This document shows, piece after piece, positions 1-10,120 of a stretch of 47,500 nt of DNA (position 1 is its first letter; each line of letters starts with the position of its first letter). The position numbers and the translations under genes were made by a program. The stretch covers positions 1 to 47,500 of the forward strand of contig RPFO01000913.1 of the NCBI GenBank assembly GCA_009746045.1. Reading direction: 5' to 3'. The notes beneath the pieces are model-generated. The model saw only the letters and a list, made by a program, of their open reading frames with translations. It made no database searches and was not told where the DNA came from. Origin of the DNA: Mesostigma viride (taxonomy: Eukaryota > Streptophyta > Mesostigmatophyceae > Mesostigmatales > Mesostigmataceae).

Positions 1-900
1 ATCGCTGGCACGTCGATCTGTGCGGGCCGTTTCAGGAGAGCCCTGACGGCAACCTCTATGTCATGGTATGCGTGGAGAGCTTTAGCAAATGGGTTGAGTT
101 GATCCCCATTGCTGACAAGCATGCCGCTACCACAGCGAAGCATTTTGCAGACATCATCACCAGGTTTGGGGCTCCCGCGGAGGTAGTCACGGACCAGGGT
201 GGTGAGTTCAGGGGTGAGTTCCAGGAGTTGCTGGATGGATGTCTTATTGATCACCGTCGCACTTCTCGGGAGCATCCTCAGGCCAATGGTTTGGCTGAGA
301 GATTGGTGCAGACCGTCAAGCAGGCGCTGCGCAAGTGGAGCCTGCAGGTGCCGGAGTCGGCCAGGTGGGATCGCGAGTTGGCATGGATTGCCATGGGTTA
401 TCGCATGTCTCCCCAGGAGTCTCTCGCTACCTTCTCCCGTATTTCCTTCTGTTCGGGCGTAATCCTCTTTTGCCTACGGAGGCACAGGTTGCGCACCCCG
501 AACCCATGGCCTTCGACAACGCTCAGCAATTTTTGGTTGAGGTGCTGGCCAGGGCAGAGACTTTTAAGAAGGTCATGCCCATCGCGATGAACAACTTGTT
601 CATTGCTCAGCACAGGGACTCCCTGCGTTACGCTCAGCGCCGGGGGGCGCATACATGGCTCGCCAGCTGCGGTTTAGGCCAGGGCAGTATGTTTTCCTGC
701 GCACTCAGCTGAAGCACACTTTGGATGTGGAGGCGGGGCCCACCATTTTGCGCATTGTGGCTATCAAACCATCGGGAGTGGCAATTTTGGAGGGCGCCGA
801 CGGGAGCCGTACGACAGACAACCTCAGCAATCTCAGTCCCTGCTCACTGCCCAATTTGGTCCACGACCTCCAACCGCACACATCTCGCCGAGTCAAGGAC
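1..900 (+). pseudogene. Ty3/gypsy-type integrase, 3' part of pol, frames broken
   Basis: The frame starting at base 3 is open at the window edge and reads the integrase core: HVDLCGPF (first Asp, codon at 15), VVTDQGGEF (second Asp, codon at 192) and NGLAERLVQTVK (Glu, codon at 297), a D-D-x34-E layout typical of retroelement integrases that insert cDNA into the genome. The upstream zinc finger and RT/RNase H lie outside the window. Continuity then needs a shift near base 415-430 into the frame reading FLLFGRNPLLPTEAQ, and another near 640-655 into the frame reading RFRPGQYVFLRTQ, a region like the small beta-barrel found after the gypsy integrase core. I see no full-length open frame, so this copy is probably dead. 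Family assignment rests on motif recognition, not a search. Confidence 0.8.
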
Positions 901-1073
901 GCCCAGTGTCAGGTTTGTCACCGCGGGTCGATCAGGCGGAGTCCATGTTATTGTGTGATCAGTGTAACTGTGGTTGGCACATGCAGTGCTTGCAGCCCGT
1001 GGTCACCAGCATTCCGGAGGGGGATTGGTTTTGTCCAGTGTGCACCGCTGCGCAGTTTACCTCCGCAGCTTGA
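901..1073 (+). pseudogene. PHD finger at the C-terminus of the gypsy polyprotein
   Basis: The first Cys pair, CQVC, is in the frame used by the preceding segment. After a shift near base 930-940 the next frame gives LLCDQCNCGWHMQC, then EGDWFCPVC, then a TGA at 1071. Together the residues follow the Cys4-His-Cys3 order of a PHD finger, a zinc-binding reader of histone tails. It sits where chromoviruses carry a chromodomain, directly after the integrase C-terminal region and just before the purine tract and LTR, so it is most simply the end of the retroelement polyprotein. A chromatin-targeting role is inference. The frame break makes this copy non-functional unless the break is an assembly error. 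Confidence 0.7.
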
Positions 1074-1135
1074 CTGCGGTCACCGCTGCCCTTGTCTTGG
1101 TACGATCGCTGTCTTCGTGATGGGGCCGGTCGCCA

Positions 1136-1151
1136 GCGAGGGGGGGAATCA
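1136..1151 (+). other. Polypurine tract upstream of the 3' LTR
   Basis: A purine-rich run (gcgagggggggaat) lies just 5' of the repeated TGGGACAGG. This is where a plus-strand primer is expected between the end of pol and the 3' LTR. Support comes from position and composition only. Confidence 0.5.
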
Positions 1152-2432
1152 TGGGACAGGTCCTCGCCCACCCCACAGGGCATGCAGTTAAGGCAGGCAC
1201 ATCAGCTCAGCTCATTTGGGTTTTACCAAATTAAGCTGAGTGGCCAGCCGCCATGGTGGCGCCGGAGATTGTGGCACGCAGACGCGACAGCTGTCACGGA
1301 CGCGAGCTATGTCATCCGGGCGCCCACTATGCACAAGACCGGTGACGTGCGCAAGGAATTTGTTTTCTACGCATTTTCGACAAAGGCTAGTGACCGGGGG
1401 GGACACTAGCACTTGCAGCATAAGAGCGGACGAAAGTGTACGTGCACGCGCGCCGGGCCAGGCACAGCTGGGCGCGCAGCACTGACTTGAGCGGACGGCA
1501 GCACAAGTGTGCAGCGTCGAGAGGATCATACGCGTGTTAGTGGACAGCTGGAGCTGAAGCTGGACTGCTGGACTTCAACAGCGCCGAGGCTATTGACAGG
1601 CCAGGTGTCTTTGTGGTGTAGAATAGCGGGTCAACGTTATGAGGACTGGACAGAAAATGGAAAAGGACAATTTGCGGTGCGGAGCCAGATCGCTGGAATG
1701 AATGCGAAATCGCTGGCAGCCCTAAAAAGGGATTTCTTCTAGAAAGGAACGATTAGACGCAATGTTTGCTGGGCCACTCACACGCAAGGTGTGAGCGTGC
1801 AGATTGTCTGAAGGATATTATGCTTCGACCTTGCTGGACGTGACTCAATGTCGGACATTCCCAGGGACAGAAATGCCGGAGCCTCTAGGAGATGAGATCG
1901 GCAACAGGGTAGCAATTTAGATTTGTCGGGATGCCTTCCTGCTTTTGTTGGCATGTGTGGTAGAAAGCCAGGACGGCAACTGGAATGCGGTTTCTATTCG
2001 CATGGTTCAGGCAGCAAGATAGTTTTGGCATTCCTGGCTGGACTGACAAGTGTGGCGTGTGTCATGCGTGTGGCATGACGAATGGTTTGGTTCATAGTCG
2101 AAGAGGACTCTCACGCAGCGTGTAGTCTCTTCGAGTCTCTCGTTAGTGGCCTTCGTGTTTCTCCCTTTTCTTGGGAGCAAGGCCGGTAGCATGTCATGGA
2201 GCGCTGCCTAACTGCGGGCTCGTGAGCATGGAGTGCATCGATATTGAGACTATCAACGTGTTGTAATTGTATTAACTTTCTCAATAAACTCCGCATGTGC
2301 GGCTTCATCATCAGACTGTGCAAAGTATGTGTTTTGAAAGCATTATTCTATAGCAGGGGAGGCAATAAGGTGGTTATCAGGCACGAGGGACAGTTCCTTG
2401 TCCTCGGCTGAGAGCCCTCCTTTCTTTAATCA
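1152..2432 (+). repeat. Putative 3' LTR, about 1.28 kb
   Basis: The segment starts TGGGACAGG right after the purine tract and ends TTTAATCA, so it has TG...CA ends. It is followed at once by a second copy of its own first bases. An AATAAA lies near 2282-2287, followed by a small hairpin (CCGCATGTGCGG), consistent with a polyadenylation region. No protein-coding potential is visible. The alternative is that only the 143-base head was duplicated and the rest is unrelated sequence; a second complete copy would decide this. Confidence 0.5.
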
Positions 2433-2571
2433 TGGGACAGGTCCTCGCCCACCCCACAGGGCATGCAGTTAAGGCAGGCACATCAGCTCAGCTCATTTGG
2501 GTTTTACCAAATTAAGCTGAGTGGCCAGCCGCCATGGTGGCGCCGGAGATTGTGGCACGCAGACGCGACAG
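2429..2571 (+). repeat. 143-base direct copy of 1148-1290 (LTR head)
   Basis: Bases 2429-2571 match 1148-1290 at an offset of 1281 with no difference I can find. Homology stops at ...GACGCGACAG: the first copy continues CTGTCACGG, the second runs straight into the minisatellite. The two copies look like the start of two tandem LTRs, the second overgrown by the minisatellite. Confidence 0.85.
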
Positions 2572-4475
2572 GGTGGCTGGCACGCATGGATGGTGGTGGT
2601 GGGGTGCTGGCACGCATGGATGATGGTGGTGGGGTGCTGGCATGCATGGATGGTGGTGGTGGGGTGCTGGCACGCATGGATGGTGGTGGTGGGGTGCTGG
2701 CACGCATGGATGATGGTGGTGGGGTGCTGGCACGCATGGATGGTGGTGGTGGGTGCTGGCACGCATGGATGATGGTGGTGGGGTGCTGGCAGGCATGGAT
2801 GGTGGTGGTGGGGTGCTGGCATGCATGGATGGTGGTGGTGGGTGGCTGGCACGCATGGATGGTGGTGGTGGGTGGCTGGCATGCATGGATGGTGGTGGTG
2901 GGGTGCTGGCATGCATGGATGGTGGTGGTGGGGTGCTGGCATGCATGGATGGTGGTGGTGGGGTGCTGGCACGCATGGATGGTGGTGGTGGGTGCTGGCA
3001 TGCATGGATGGTGGTGGTGGGGTGGCTGGCACGCATGGATGGTGGTGGTGGGTGCTGGCACGCATGGATGGTGGTGGTGGGGTGCTGGCATGCATGGATG
3101 GTGGTGGTGGGGTGCTGGCACGCATGGATGGTGGTGGTGGGTGGCTGGCACGCATGGATGATGGTGGTGGGGTGCTGGCATGCATGGATGGTGGTGGTGG
3201 GTGGCTGGCATGCATGGATGGTGGTGGTGGGGTGCTGGCATGCATGGATGGTGGTGGTGGGTGGCTGGCACGCATGGATGGTGGTGGTGGGGTGCTGGCA
3301 CGCATGGATGGTGGTGGTGGGGTGCTGGCATGCATGGATGGTGGTGGTGGGTGGCTGGCACGCATGGATGGTGGTGGTGGGTGCTGGCATGCATGGATGG
3401 TGGTGGTGGGTGCTGGCATGCATGGATGGTGGTGGTGGGGTGCTGGCACGCATGGATGGTGGTGGTGGGTGGCTGGCACGCATGGATGATGGTGGTGGGG
3501 TGCTGGCATGCATGGATGGTGGTGGTGGGTGGCTGGCACGCATGGATGGTGGTGGTGGGGTGCTGGCATGCATGGATGGTGGTGGGGGTGGCTGGCACGC
3601 ATGGATGGTGGTGGTGGGGTGCTGGCACGCATGGATGGTGGTGGTGGGTGCTGGCATGCATGGATGGTGGTGGTGGGTGGCTGGCACGCATGGATGATGG
3701 TGGTGGGGTGCTGGCATGCATGGATGGTGGTGGTGGGTGCTGGCATGCATGGATGGTGGTGGTGGGGTGCTGGCACGCATGGATGGTGGTGGTGGGGTGC
3801 TGGCATGCATGGATGGTGGTGGTGGGGTGCTGGCATGCATGGATGATGGTGGTGGGGTGCTGGCACGCATGGATGTGGTGGTGGGGTGCTGGCATGCATG
3901 GATGGTGGTGGTGGGGTGCTGGCACGCATGGATGGTGGTGGTGGGGTGCTGGCACGCATGGATGATGGTGGTGGGGTGCTGGCATGCATGGATGGTGGTG
4001 GTGGGGTGCTGGCATGCATGGATGGTGGTGGTGGGGTGCTGGCACGCATGGATGGTGGTGGTGGGGTGCTGGCATGCATGGATGTGGTGGTGGGTGCTGG
4101 CACGCATGGATGATGGTGGTGGGTGGCTGGCACGCATGGATGGTGGTGGTGGGTGGCTGGCACGCATGGATGATGGTGGTGGGGTGCTGGCATGCATGGA
4201 TGGTGGTGGTGGGGTGCTGGCATGCATGGATGATGGTGGTGGGTGCTGGCACGCATGGATGGTGGTGGTGGGTGGCTGGCACGCATGGATGATGGTGGTG
4301 GGGTGCTGGCATGCATGGATGTGGTGGTGGGGTGCTGGCATGCATGGATGGTGGTGGTGGGGTGCTGGCATGCATGGATGGTGGTGGTGGGTGCTGGCAT
4401 GCATGGATGGTGGTGGTGGGTGGCTGGCACGCATGGATGATGGTGGTGGGGTGCTGGCATGCATGGATGGTGGAC
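2572..4475. repeat. Minisatellite, about 30-base unit, 60 or more copies
   Basis: Tandem units of 29-31 bases read ctggcaYgcatggatg followed by (gtg)n and a g-run, where Y alternates C or T. Small indels in the g-runs and occasional gatgatggt variants mark individual units. The unit is usually divisible by three and has no stops in several frames, so long ORFs (over 700 codons on the minus strand) appear, but these are compositional artefacts. The strand bias is extreme: one strand is G/T-rich and almost free of C outside the ctggcaYgc core. Confidence 0.95.
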
Positions 4476-5040
4476 ATATCGCTGGCTGAGGACCAACACG
4501 AAAAAAGAAGCCATATGGCTGGCTGAGGACCAACACGAAAAAAGAAAACATTTAGCTGGCTGCTGAGGACCAATACGAAAAAAATACTCTGGTCGCGCGA
4601 GACCAACACGAAAAAAGAAAACATATCGCTGGCTGAGGACCAACACGAAAAAAGAAAACATATCGCTGGCTGACGACCAACACGAAAAAAGAAAACATTT
4701 AGCTGGCTTAGGACCAACACGAAAAAAGAAAACATTTAGCTGGCAGAGGACCAATAAAAAAATACGCTGGCTGAGGACCAACCCGAAAAAAGAAGCCGTG
4801 TCGCTGGCTGAGGACCAACACGAAAAAAGAAAACATATTGCTGGCTGAGGACCAACCCTAAAAAAGAAGGCATATCGCTGGCTGAGGACCAACACGAAAA
4901 AAGAAGCCATGTCGCTGGCTGAGGACCAACCCTTAAAAAGAAGGCATATCGCTGGCCGAGAACCAACCAGAAAAAAGAAGTCATGTCGCTGGCTGAGGAC
5001 CAACACGAAAAAACAAGCCATATCGCTGGCTGAGGACTAC
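4476..5040. repeat. Second minisatellite, about 37-base unit, about 15 copies
   Basis: Units read tatcgctggctgaggacc followed by aacacgaaaaaagaaaaca with drift (gaagccat, ggcatatc variants). It begins within a few bases of the end of the 30-base minisatellite and shares no sequence with it. No coding function is supported; the minus-strand ORF through it merely continues the artefact ORF of the neighbouring array. Confidence 0.9.
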
Positions 5041-5814
5041 AAAAGGGCATCATAGACGCCACCCTGCTCGCGCGAGTAAGTAGGGGTTCGTTGCACATTT
5101 ACCTGCACGCATAAATCAGGAAGGGGGAAAAACGGCATTGAACAGGACCACGATTAGAATTGGGCTAGCTATAAACTAACCGGACCATTTGAAGGCATAG
5201 CAACAAACATCACGCTCGACATCAAAAAAGACTGCGCTGTTGATGCACCTTTTTCATTATGGCGGCGAGTTGAGGCGGCATTTGTCTCACCATCTTCAGG
5301 CAGCGATGATTATTACAGAAAACAGCTATGGCGGCAGCAGTGGTGGTGCGGTTTTCGAAACCCAACAGCTGTTGTGACCGATCGTCCGTGGAGCGACCCC
5401 TGTCAACGGCCCAGCGTAACCGGCGTTCAGGACGGAAAACGTGGCATGCTCGCCATTCGGCCAACGAGGCGAAACGCGGCGCTAGATTATTCTTATTGAC
5501 AAACCGCGCATGCGGATTGGACGACTCACAATGTGACGTAATCCAAGCGTCGGTCTTCACGGTCCCGCAGGTATAAAAAGGAACAACACGCAGCCAATTT
5601 GACGCTACAATCGGGATGTTTGGATTCGGGCGTCACCATGCTGCCGTGGATAACGACGTCCGCGGTTCGATTCTAGCGTGAGCCCGGTGCTTTTTTGCAC
5701 GTCGTCTGAGAGATCATCTGTCATATTACCACCAGTCGTCACTCTGCAAAGCGACGTGCCTACTGCCACGTGGTATGGCAAAAATTTCGAATGCAGAACT
5801 TTTGGGGTATACAA
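5041..5814. other. No recognised gene
   Basis: Mixed-composition sequence. The longest ORF is 112 codons on the minus strand (5222-5560) with no motif I recognise. A TATA-like ggtataaaaagg lies at 5570-5581 and a B-box-like ggttcgattct near 5663, but no transcript unit or foldable tRNA could be built from them. Confidence 0.5.
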
Positions 5815-6350
5815 ATAAATATATTCATGAATCGGGTATAGTAAATGTATGGGATATATACTAACATGCTAGCCAATATATTTATACTTTCTGCTGTCCA
5901 TATGCTTATTATTATGATTATTGTTATGAATATGATATATGTTCTTTCTAATATTTGTTAAATATATTTTCCTATTTACTGCTAACTTACTGTACTAGTT
6001 TTTTATATAATGACTAGTACTAGATAGATTAATGCCATGAATACAAATTTAAAATATAGATTAAATTTTATGACAATATTACATATATTTATGGACATCA
6101 CTCTTTTTTTCATACAATAAGTAGAAAATATTTAGTATTAGAGATAGCTAGTCTGTCCAGTTCATATTTCTTCTATCTAAACAATAATGATTGTAATAGA
6201 AATAGTACTAAATACTAATTAAAACTATATAAATACCAATAAATACTTTCCATATTTCTGCTACATAATTAAACAATAATGATTAAAACAATTATGTTCA
6301 ATATTCAATTTCATTTAGTAGAATCTTAAATAATTCCATGAATTAATTCA
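5815..6350. other. AT-rich island without genes
   Basis: About 540 bases of very AT-rich sequence with abrupt edges. It lies between sequence near 50% GC and the GC-richer DDE-like gene. I see only short ORFs, no tandem structure and no organelle gene that I recognise. It could be a matrix-attachment-like region, an organelle-derived insert or a transposon flank. Confidence 0.6.
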
Positions 6351-6451
6351 CGTATTTTCCTGTCTTGGTGTGATCATCCAGGTACCTCGGCAACGACACG
6401 ACACGCCTGAAAAATGAGCCGGGAAGGTGTGTTTCCAATGATGCAAATCTT

Positions 6452-6471
6452 GGTCGCGCTGCAGCGCGACC
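6452..6471. repeat. Perfect 20-base palindrome, motif copy P1
   Basis: GGTCGCGCTGCAGCGCGACC is its own reverse complement, centred on CTGCAG. It is the most regular member of a motif family recurring eight times between 6452 and 10603. Degenerate copies P2 (6523-6544, GGGTCGCGCTGCAGAGCTAC) and P3 (6618-6639, gggtca...tgaccc) follow within 170 bases. Confidence 0.85.
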
Positions 6472-6682
6472 TCTTCTCAGTTCCATACGAAAAGGCCTTA
6501 AAACTTGTGTGTAACTTCGCAAGGGTCGCGCTGCAGAGCTACCAAAAATTTCATGAAGTTTGACTTTCTCTATATTTGCTTCGCAATTGAGATTCTTTTG
6601 TATCTGCGAAGAAGGTGGGGTCATTTCGCGGAGTGACCCTGCTAATATGTTAATTTCCGTGAATTTCTTTTTGTTTCTGCAG

Positions 6683-8204
6683 CACGGGAACGGGTGTTTC
6701 TTTCGCCAACCTCCTCCTCCTTGCGTGGCGGCTTTGCTAATCGACTCAATGCCCACAACTTGAGCATCGGGACACCGACGCCCCTTGCAGCGGATCTGAA
6801 AAACAGCTCGAAACGAAATTTCGGGAATGAGAACCGCAGCACCTCGCCCGCCGTCAGGAAGCCAGCGAAAAGGCCTGGCCAGTACGCCGAGAAGAAGTCT
6901 GTTGTGGGGACTCATCTTGCTGATGAGGCGTACAACGTAGTTCATCACATGAGGAATGAATCTACCAAGCGGGCCTCTTTTGAGGAGATTGTTGATGGCT
7001 TCAATAAGAGGGCTGACGAGCTCAAGGCGGAGCATTTTGACATTCCGGTGGCCAAGCTTTTGATGAGCAGCGGCTTGCACAACTGTCGAGGTCTTGGGTG
7101 GCTCGGCTGATCGCCCTTTTTGACGACCTGTCGAAATCCGACCATGACAGAGACGTCAAGATCATTTTGGTGTCAACTCTTTTTTGTGGGGACGACATCG
7201 AGAAGGAGTTTTCGGCGGCAGAGTTGGAGAGAATGACGGGTGTCCCCGCGAAGACCATTCTCAAAGTTCGGGCGATCAGAAAGCAACAGAAGATGGAGTT
7301 CCTGACGCGTGCGCTGGCGCGAAAGAAGAGGAAGTTGCCCCAATTTGTAATCGAGTCGATCGCGCAGGCTTGGACTGATGAGGAGAACTCGCGCGCTTCG
7401 CCCCAAGAGAGGGATACCATAAAGACGCACGAACGAGTTGGCAATCGTGCGATTTTGGTTGGTGTCCAAGGGGCCTACTTCTACCTCACCTCGAAGGAGG
7501 ACATATATCTCAAGTTTTTAGCGGAGCACACGTACTGGGACAAGAAAAGTCCGCAGTATGAGAAGGATGTCGGCATCCATGTCGGATATACGACTTTCTG
7601 CAAGTACGCCCCCAAAACCGTCAAGGGGAAGTGGAAGGAGAGAAACGTGTGCGCCTGTGAGACGCATACGGTCATGCAGTCGAAGGTAGCGGCATGGACT
7701 AGGTACTGCAAGGCGAAGCACGGCAAGAACTGCAAGTGCGGCGACGAGTGTGAGGGATGTTTAAGGGCGAGATTGCCTGACGGCACGTGCGGGATGTTCG
7801 AAAGCCTGCACACGACCGAATGGGTGAAGCACTTCCATTGCCGTGTGGCGGAGGCGGATGGGGGTAGTGAGCTGGGGGTGGGGCAAACTCGGCGAGAAAC
7901 GAAGAGGAGGGGGGACAATAATGTGACGGAAGATGAATGGCAGGGGCAAGACCTTGACGATCTTGAAATAAATGAGAGGATCGTGGAGGATGAGGAAGGG
8001 GTGCCAAGGGTAGGGGACCCATCCATGGAGGAGGGGTCTGTCTTTCGCATTCTGAAGAGGGCATGTATGGAGAACTCGTGTCCCGAGTCCCGGTGTGGCA
8101 TCAAAGACTGGGTGTTGTGTGACCGGGACAAGAATTCAACAGAACTACTAAATTGGTTCAGATACGTGAAGAAGGAGGTAGTGGTTTCCCGACCGGCAGG
8201 GGAG
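6683..8204 (+). CDS. DDE-like gene, first visible exon (N-terminal and Cys-rich region)
   Basis: The frame from the TTTCTGCAG acceptor encodes a basic, Ser/Thr-rich start (KNSSKRNFGNENRSTSPAVR), then a helical stretch ending KLLMSSGLHN. There the frame must change: from base 7083 the next frame reads LSRSWVARLIALFDDLSK and stays open to 8204. A single missing base explains this. Between about 7648 and 7790 lies a Cys/His cluster (CACETH ... NCKCGDECEGC) that may bind zinc. An acidic linker follows (near 7920-8040, EDEWQGQDLDDLE and similar). The donor at 8205 reads GTAAGC. Confidence 0.6.
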
Positions 8205-10091
8205 GTAAGCGTGTTTGGATTTTGTGACGCAATTATTTCGCAGCGTCATTCTGCAGCGCGATGTTAATTTAAAGGCTTTTCTGATACTTTATGAATATGT
8301 TACTTGCAAATTTACTTCATCCCTTGGTTAAAACAGGACGCGACCGATCGGCGGGTCCCGGAGAAGGTCAAGCGGCCCGTACAGGAAACGATGAGGTCAA
8401 CGCCCGCGCAGCTGAGGCTGGCGATTATCGAGAGTTGGGAGGACTTTACCAACCACTGCTTTACGTCATGGTGGCAGTCGGCAACGATCAAGGACCGGGA
8501 GAGGAACATGACTGAGGGGGATGTGCTCGTGCATGGAGATTGGGCCGAGAATTACGAGAACAACAACTACGTCCAACTGCAGTCGCAGTACTTTCACAAG
8601 ACGAGCTTTGTCCTCATGCCCATGATCGTGCGATATTTGCACAATGGTGCGATGGCAAAGCGAACGTTCTTTTTTCTCGGGGAAGCCAAGATGAAGCGGG
8701 GAGAGCGGGCGCTCGTCTACGCGCTGAGGACAATCATGGAAACCCTGCGCGGACTTGGTGTGGGGGTGAAGAGGATGTTCATGTGCTCTGACAACTGCTC
8801 ATCCCAGTTCAAGTCCAAGTACGTGGTTAACGCCGTCTTCCGCCTCCTCATGCAGGATCCCGACTTGGAATCCTTCGAGTACCACTACTTGGGTGAGCAG
8901 CACGGGAAGGGGGAGGTGGATGGTCAGGGAGCGAAGTTCAAGTGCATTGTGAGGAACATGCAATGCATTCCTGAGAACCAGGGCATCGTTACAGGGCGCC
9001 AGATCGTCAAGTACATGCGGGACAGCTGGGAAGGAGGCAAAACCACGAGCAGGGAGTCGGCCCGCGCTCGGGCAGAGGGCGTCCACCGTCATTTCTTTCA
9101 TTTTCCTGAGGTGCGAAACTCAATTTTTCTTGAACTTGATTGAGGTATCTCTGCAGAGTGACCTTTTGCCCATTTGCATTTTATTATTTGATAATGCTAA
9201 AAGAACTGGTATGAATTAGCGTCTTATATAGTGAAAAATGCATGCAAAGCACTTTCAAAGGGGTATCTCTGCAGAGTGACCCTTCATGTGTACTTGATCT
9301 ATTGACACATACCAACTTTCCGTTTCTGACATTCTCCCTCATTGCAGGACCTCGACTCCGGCGCCCGTATGATACCGACGCGTGTCGAGGCCATCAAGCA
9401 AGCGCACTGGTGGCGCCTGGACAAGTCTGACCCGGGGCTCCTGATGATGAGGCGTTTTTCGTGCTACTGCCCAGCCTGCCTAGCTAACAGGTGGGAGGAG
9501 TGCCGGACCGAGTGGACACATATCGAGGAATTTAACGATGAGGGCCAAACGATGAAAACTTTCCGCCTGATGCCGCCAACGCAGCCCATACCTCCGGTTC
9601 GCCAGCTGACGCGGGCGGAACTGCTGAAGGATCAAAGGGATGCCATTGGCAGGCAGATGCGCATGTATGATTACATCGCAGTTCCGTCAGACAGAGAGGA
9701 CGTGAACCACAATTCCGCCCACCCTTTTTGGGTGATGCAGGTGGTGAGGGAGGCCTCAGTGCTGGAGAAGGAGGAGGTTAGGTGGGTTGAGGGACAAAAC
9801 GGACGGCAGAAGGAGATTTTCTTGCCCGGCCACGCCGTTCTGGCGGTTCGGCTGTGGAAGCGAGATATGCATGACCCCCTGCATTTTACTCTGGATTTGG
9901 CTGATTGGCCGGAGTCCCGCCCAGCCGACCTGGTCGATTGCTATCTGTGCATCTCCGCTGCTCTTCCGCTCCAGTGCATGGTCCTTGGCAACCAAAGGCA
10001 AGCCTACGTTGATATGAGCAAGGAGCTTGACGCGTGGCTAACCGCTCTTGTACGCAACCAGCAAGCCCCGGAGGGGCTGCCACCGGCTTAA
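6683..10091 (+). CDS. Three-exon DDE-transposase-like gene (whole locus)
   Basis: Three segments join in frame through two phase-0 GT-AG introns: 6683-8204, 8337-9110 and 9348-10091 (stop at 10089). A pyrimidine-rich stretch ending TTTCTGCAG immediately before 6683 suggests a further upstream exon; no convincing ATG lies in the first segment. The core carries HGDWAENY, SDNCSSQFKSK and EHGKGEVDGQGA, spaced like the catalytic blocks of an RNase H-fold DDE/D enzyme. I have an impression of similar proteins as repetitive, unnamed genes in other eukaryotes, but no superfamily name I can defend. One base appears lost near 7083, so the copy may be inactive or the base miscalled. Palindromic 22-base motifs sit outside the exons throughout. 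A transposon or a domesticated derivative are both possible. Confidence 0.65.
8243..8264 (+). repeat. Palindromic motif copy P4, inside intron 1
   Basis: GCGTCATTCTGCAGCGCGAT matches the family centre CTGCAG and its right arm; the left arm is degraded. It lies in the 132-base intron 8205-8336. Confidence 0.5.
8337..9110 (+). CDS. DDE-like gene, second exon (catalytic-core-like)
   Basis: Begins DATDRRVPEKVKRP after the acceptor AAACAG and ends FFHFPE at the donor GTGCGA (9111). Candidate acidic positions are Asp at 8538-8540 in HGDWAENY, Asp at 8790-8792 in MCSDNCSSQFKSK, and the HGKG...VDG block at 8901-8924 with Asp at 8919. Between them runs TFFFLGEAKMKRGERALVYA, a plausible strand-helix of an RNase H fold. 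Spacing between the first two acidic residues is 84, within the range seen in eukaryotic cut-and-paste transposases. Which residues are catalytic is inference. Confidence 0.65.
9143..9282 (+). repeat. Palindromic motif copies P5 and P6, inside intron 2
   Basis: Two near-identical copies at 9143-9164 and 9261-9282 share GGTATCTCTGCAGAGTGACC. Both lie in the 237-base intron 9111-9347, 118 bases apart. Sequence between them is AT-rich with no other structure. Confidence 0.75.
9348..10091 (+). CDS. DDE-like gene, last exon (C-terminal domain)
   Basis: Encodes 247 codons from DLDSGARMIPTRVEAIKQ to QQAPEGLPPA and a TAA. Near its start a Cys cluster, CYCPACLANRWEEC, may form a zinc knuckle. The middle contains HPFWVMQVVREASV and a Leu/Trp-rich segment, reminiscent of a small beta-rich binding domain. 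The final part is helical. The acceptor is CATTGCAG at 9340-9347. Motif copy P7 begins seven bases after the stop. Confidence 0.65.
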   Translation, partial: DLDSGARMIPTRVEAIKQAHWWRLDKSDPGLLMMRRFSCYCPACLANRWEECRTEWTHIEEFNDEGQTMKTFRLMPPTQPIPPVRQLTRAELLKDQRDAIGRQMRMYDYIAVPSDREDVNHNSAHPFWVMQVVREASVLEKEEVRWVEGQNGRQKEIFLPGHAVLAVRLWKRDMHDPLHFTLDLADWPESRPADLVDCYLCISAALPLQCMVLGNQRQAYVDMSKELDAWLTALVRNQQAPEGLPPA

Positions 10092-10098
10092 ACTTTCG

Positions 10099-10120
10099 GG
10101 GACGCTCCGCAGCGCCACCC
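10099..10120 (+). repeat. Palindromic motif copy P7
   Basis: GGGACGCTCCGCAGCGCCAC plus CC, 7 bases after the DDE-like stop codon. The identical 22-mer recurs at 10582 (P8), where the next bases also agree (c, one variable base, tacg). Confidence 0.8.

Noticed and set aside
2493-5021. 842-codon minus-strand ORF rich in His, Pro, Ser
   Set aside because: It runs through two tandem arrays whose units lack stops in several frames; overlapping frames are equally open and there is no codon signature.
2572-5040. CRISPR-like arrays
   Set aside because: Units are contiguous minisatellites without distinct spacers, in a eukaryotic context.
5222-5560. 112-codon minus-strand ORF
   Set aside because: No recognisable domain, no clear signals for transcription or splicing, and antisense frames of similar length exist.
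5620-5700. tRNA-like sequence with a B-box (ggttcgattct)
   Set aside because: No acceptor stem, no A-box at the right distance and no cloverleaf could be drawn.
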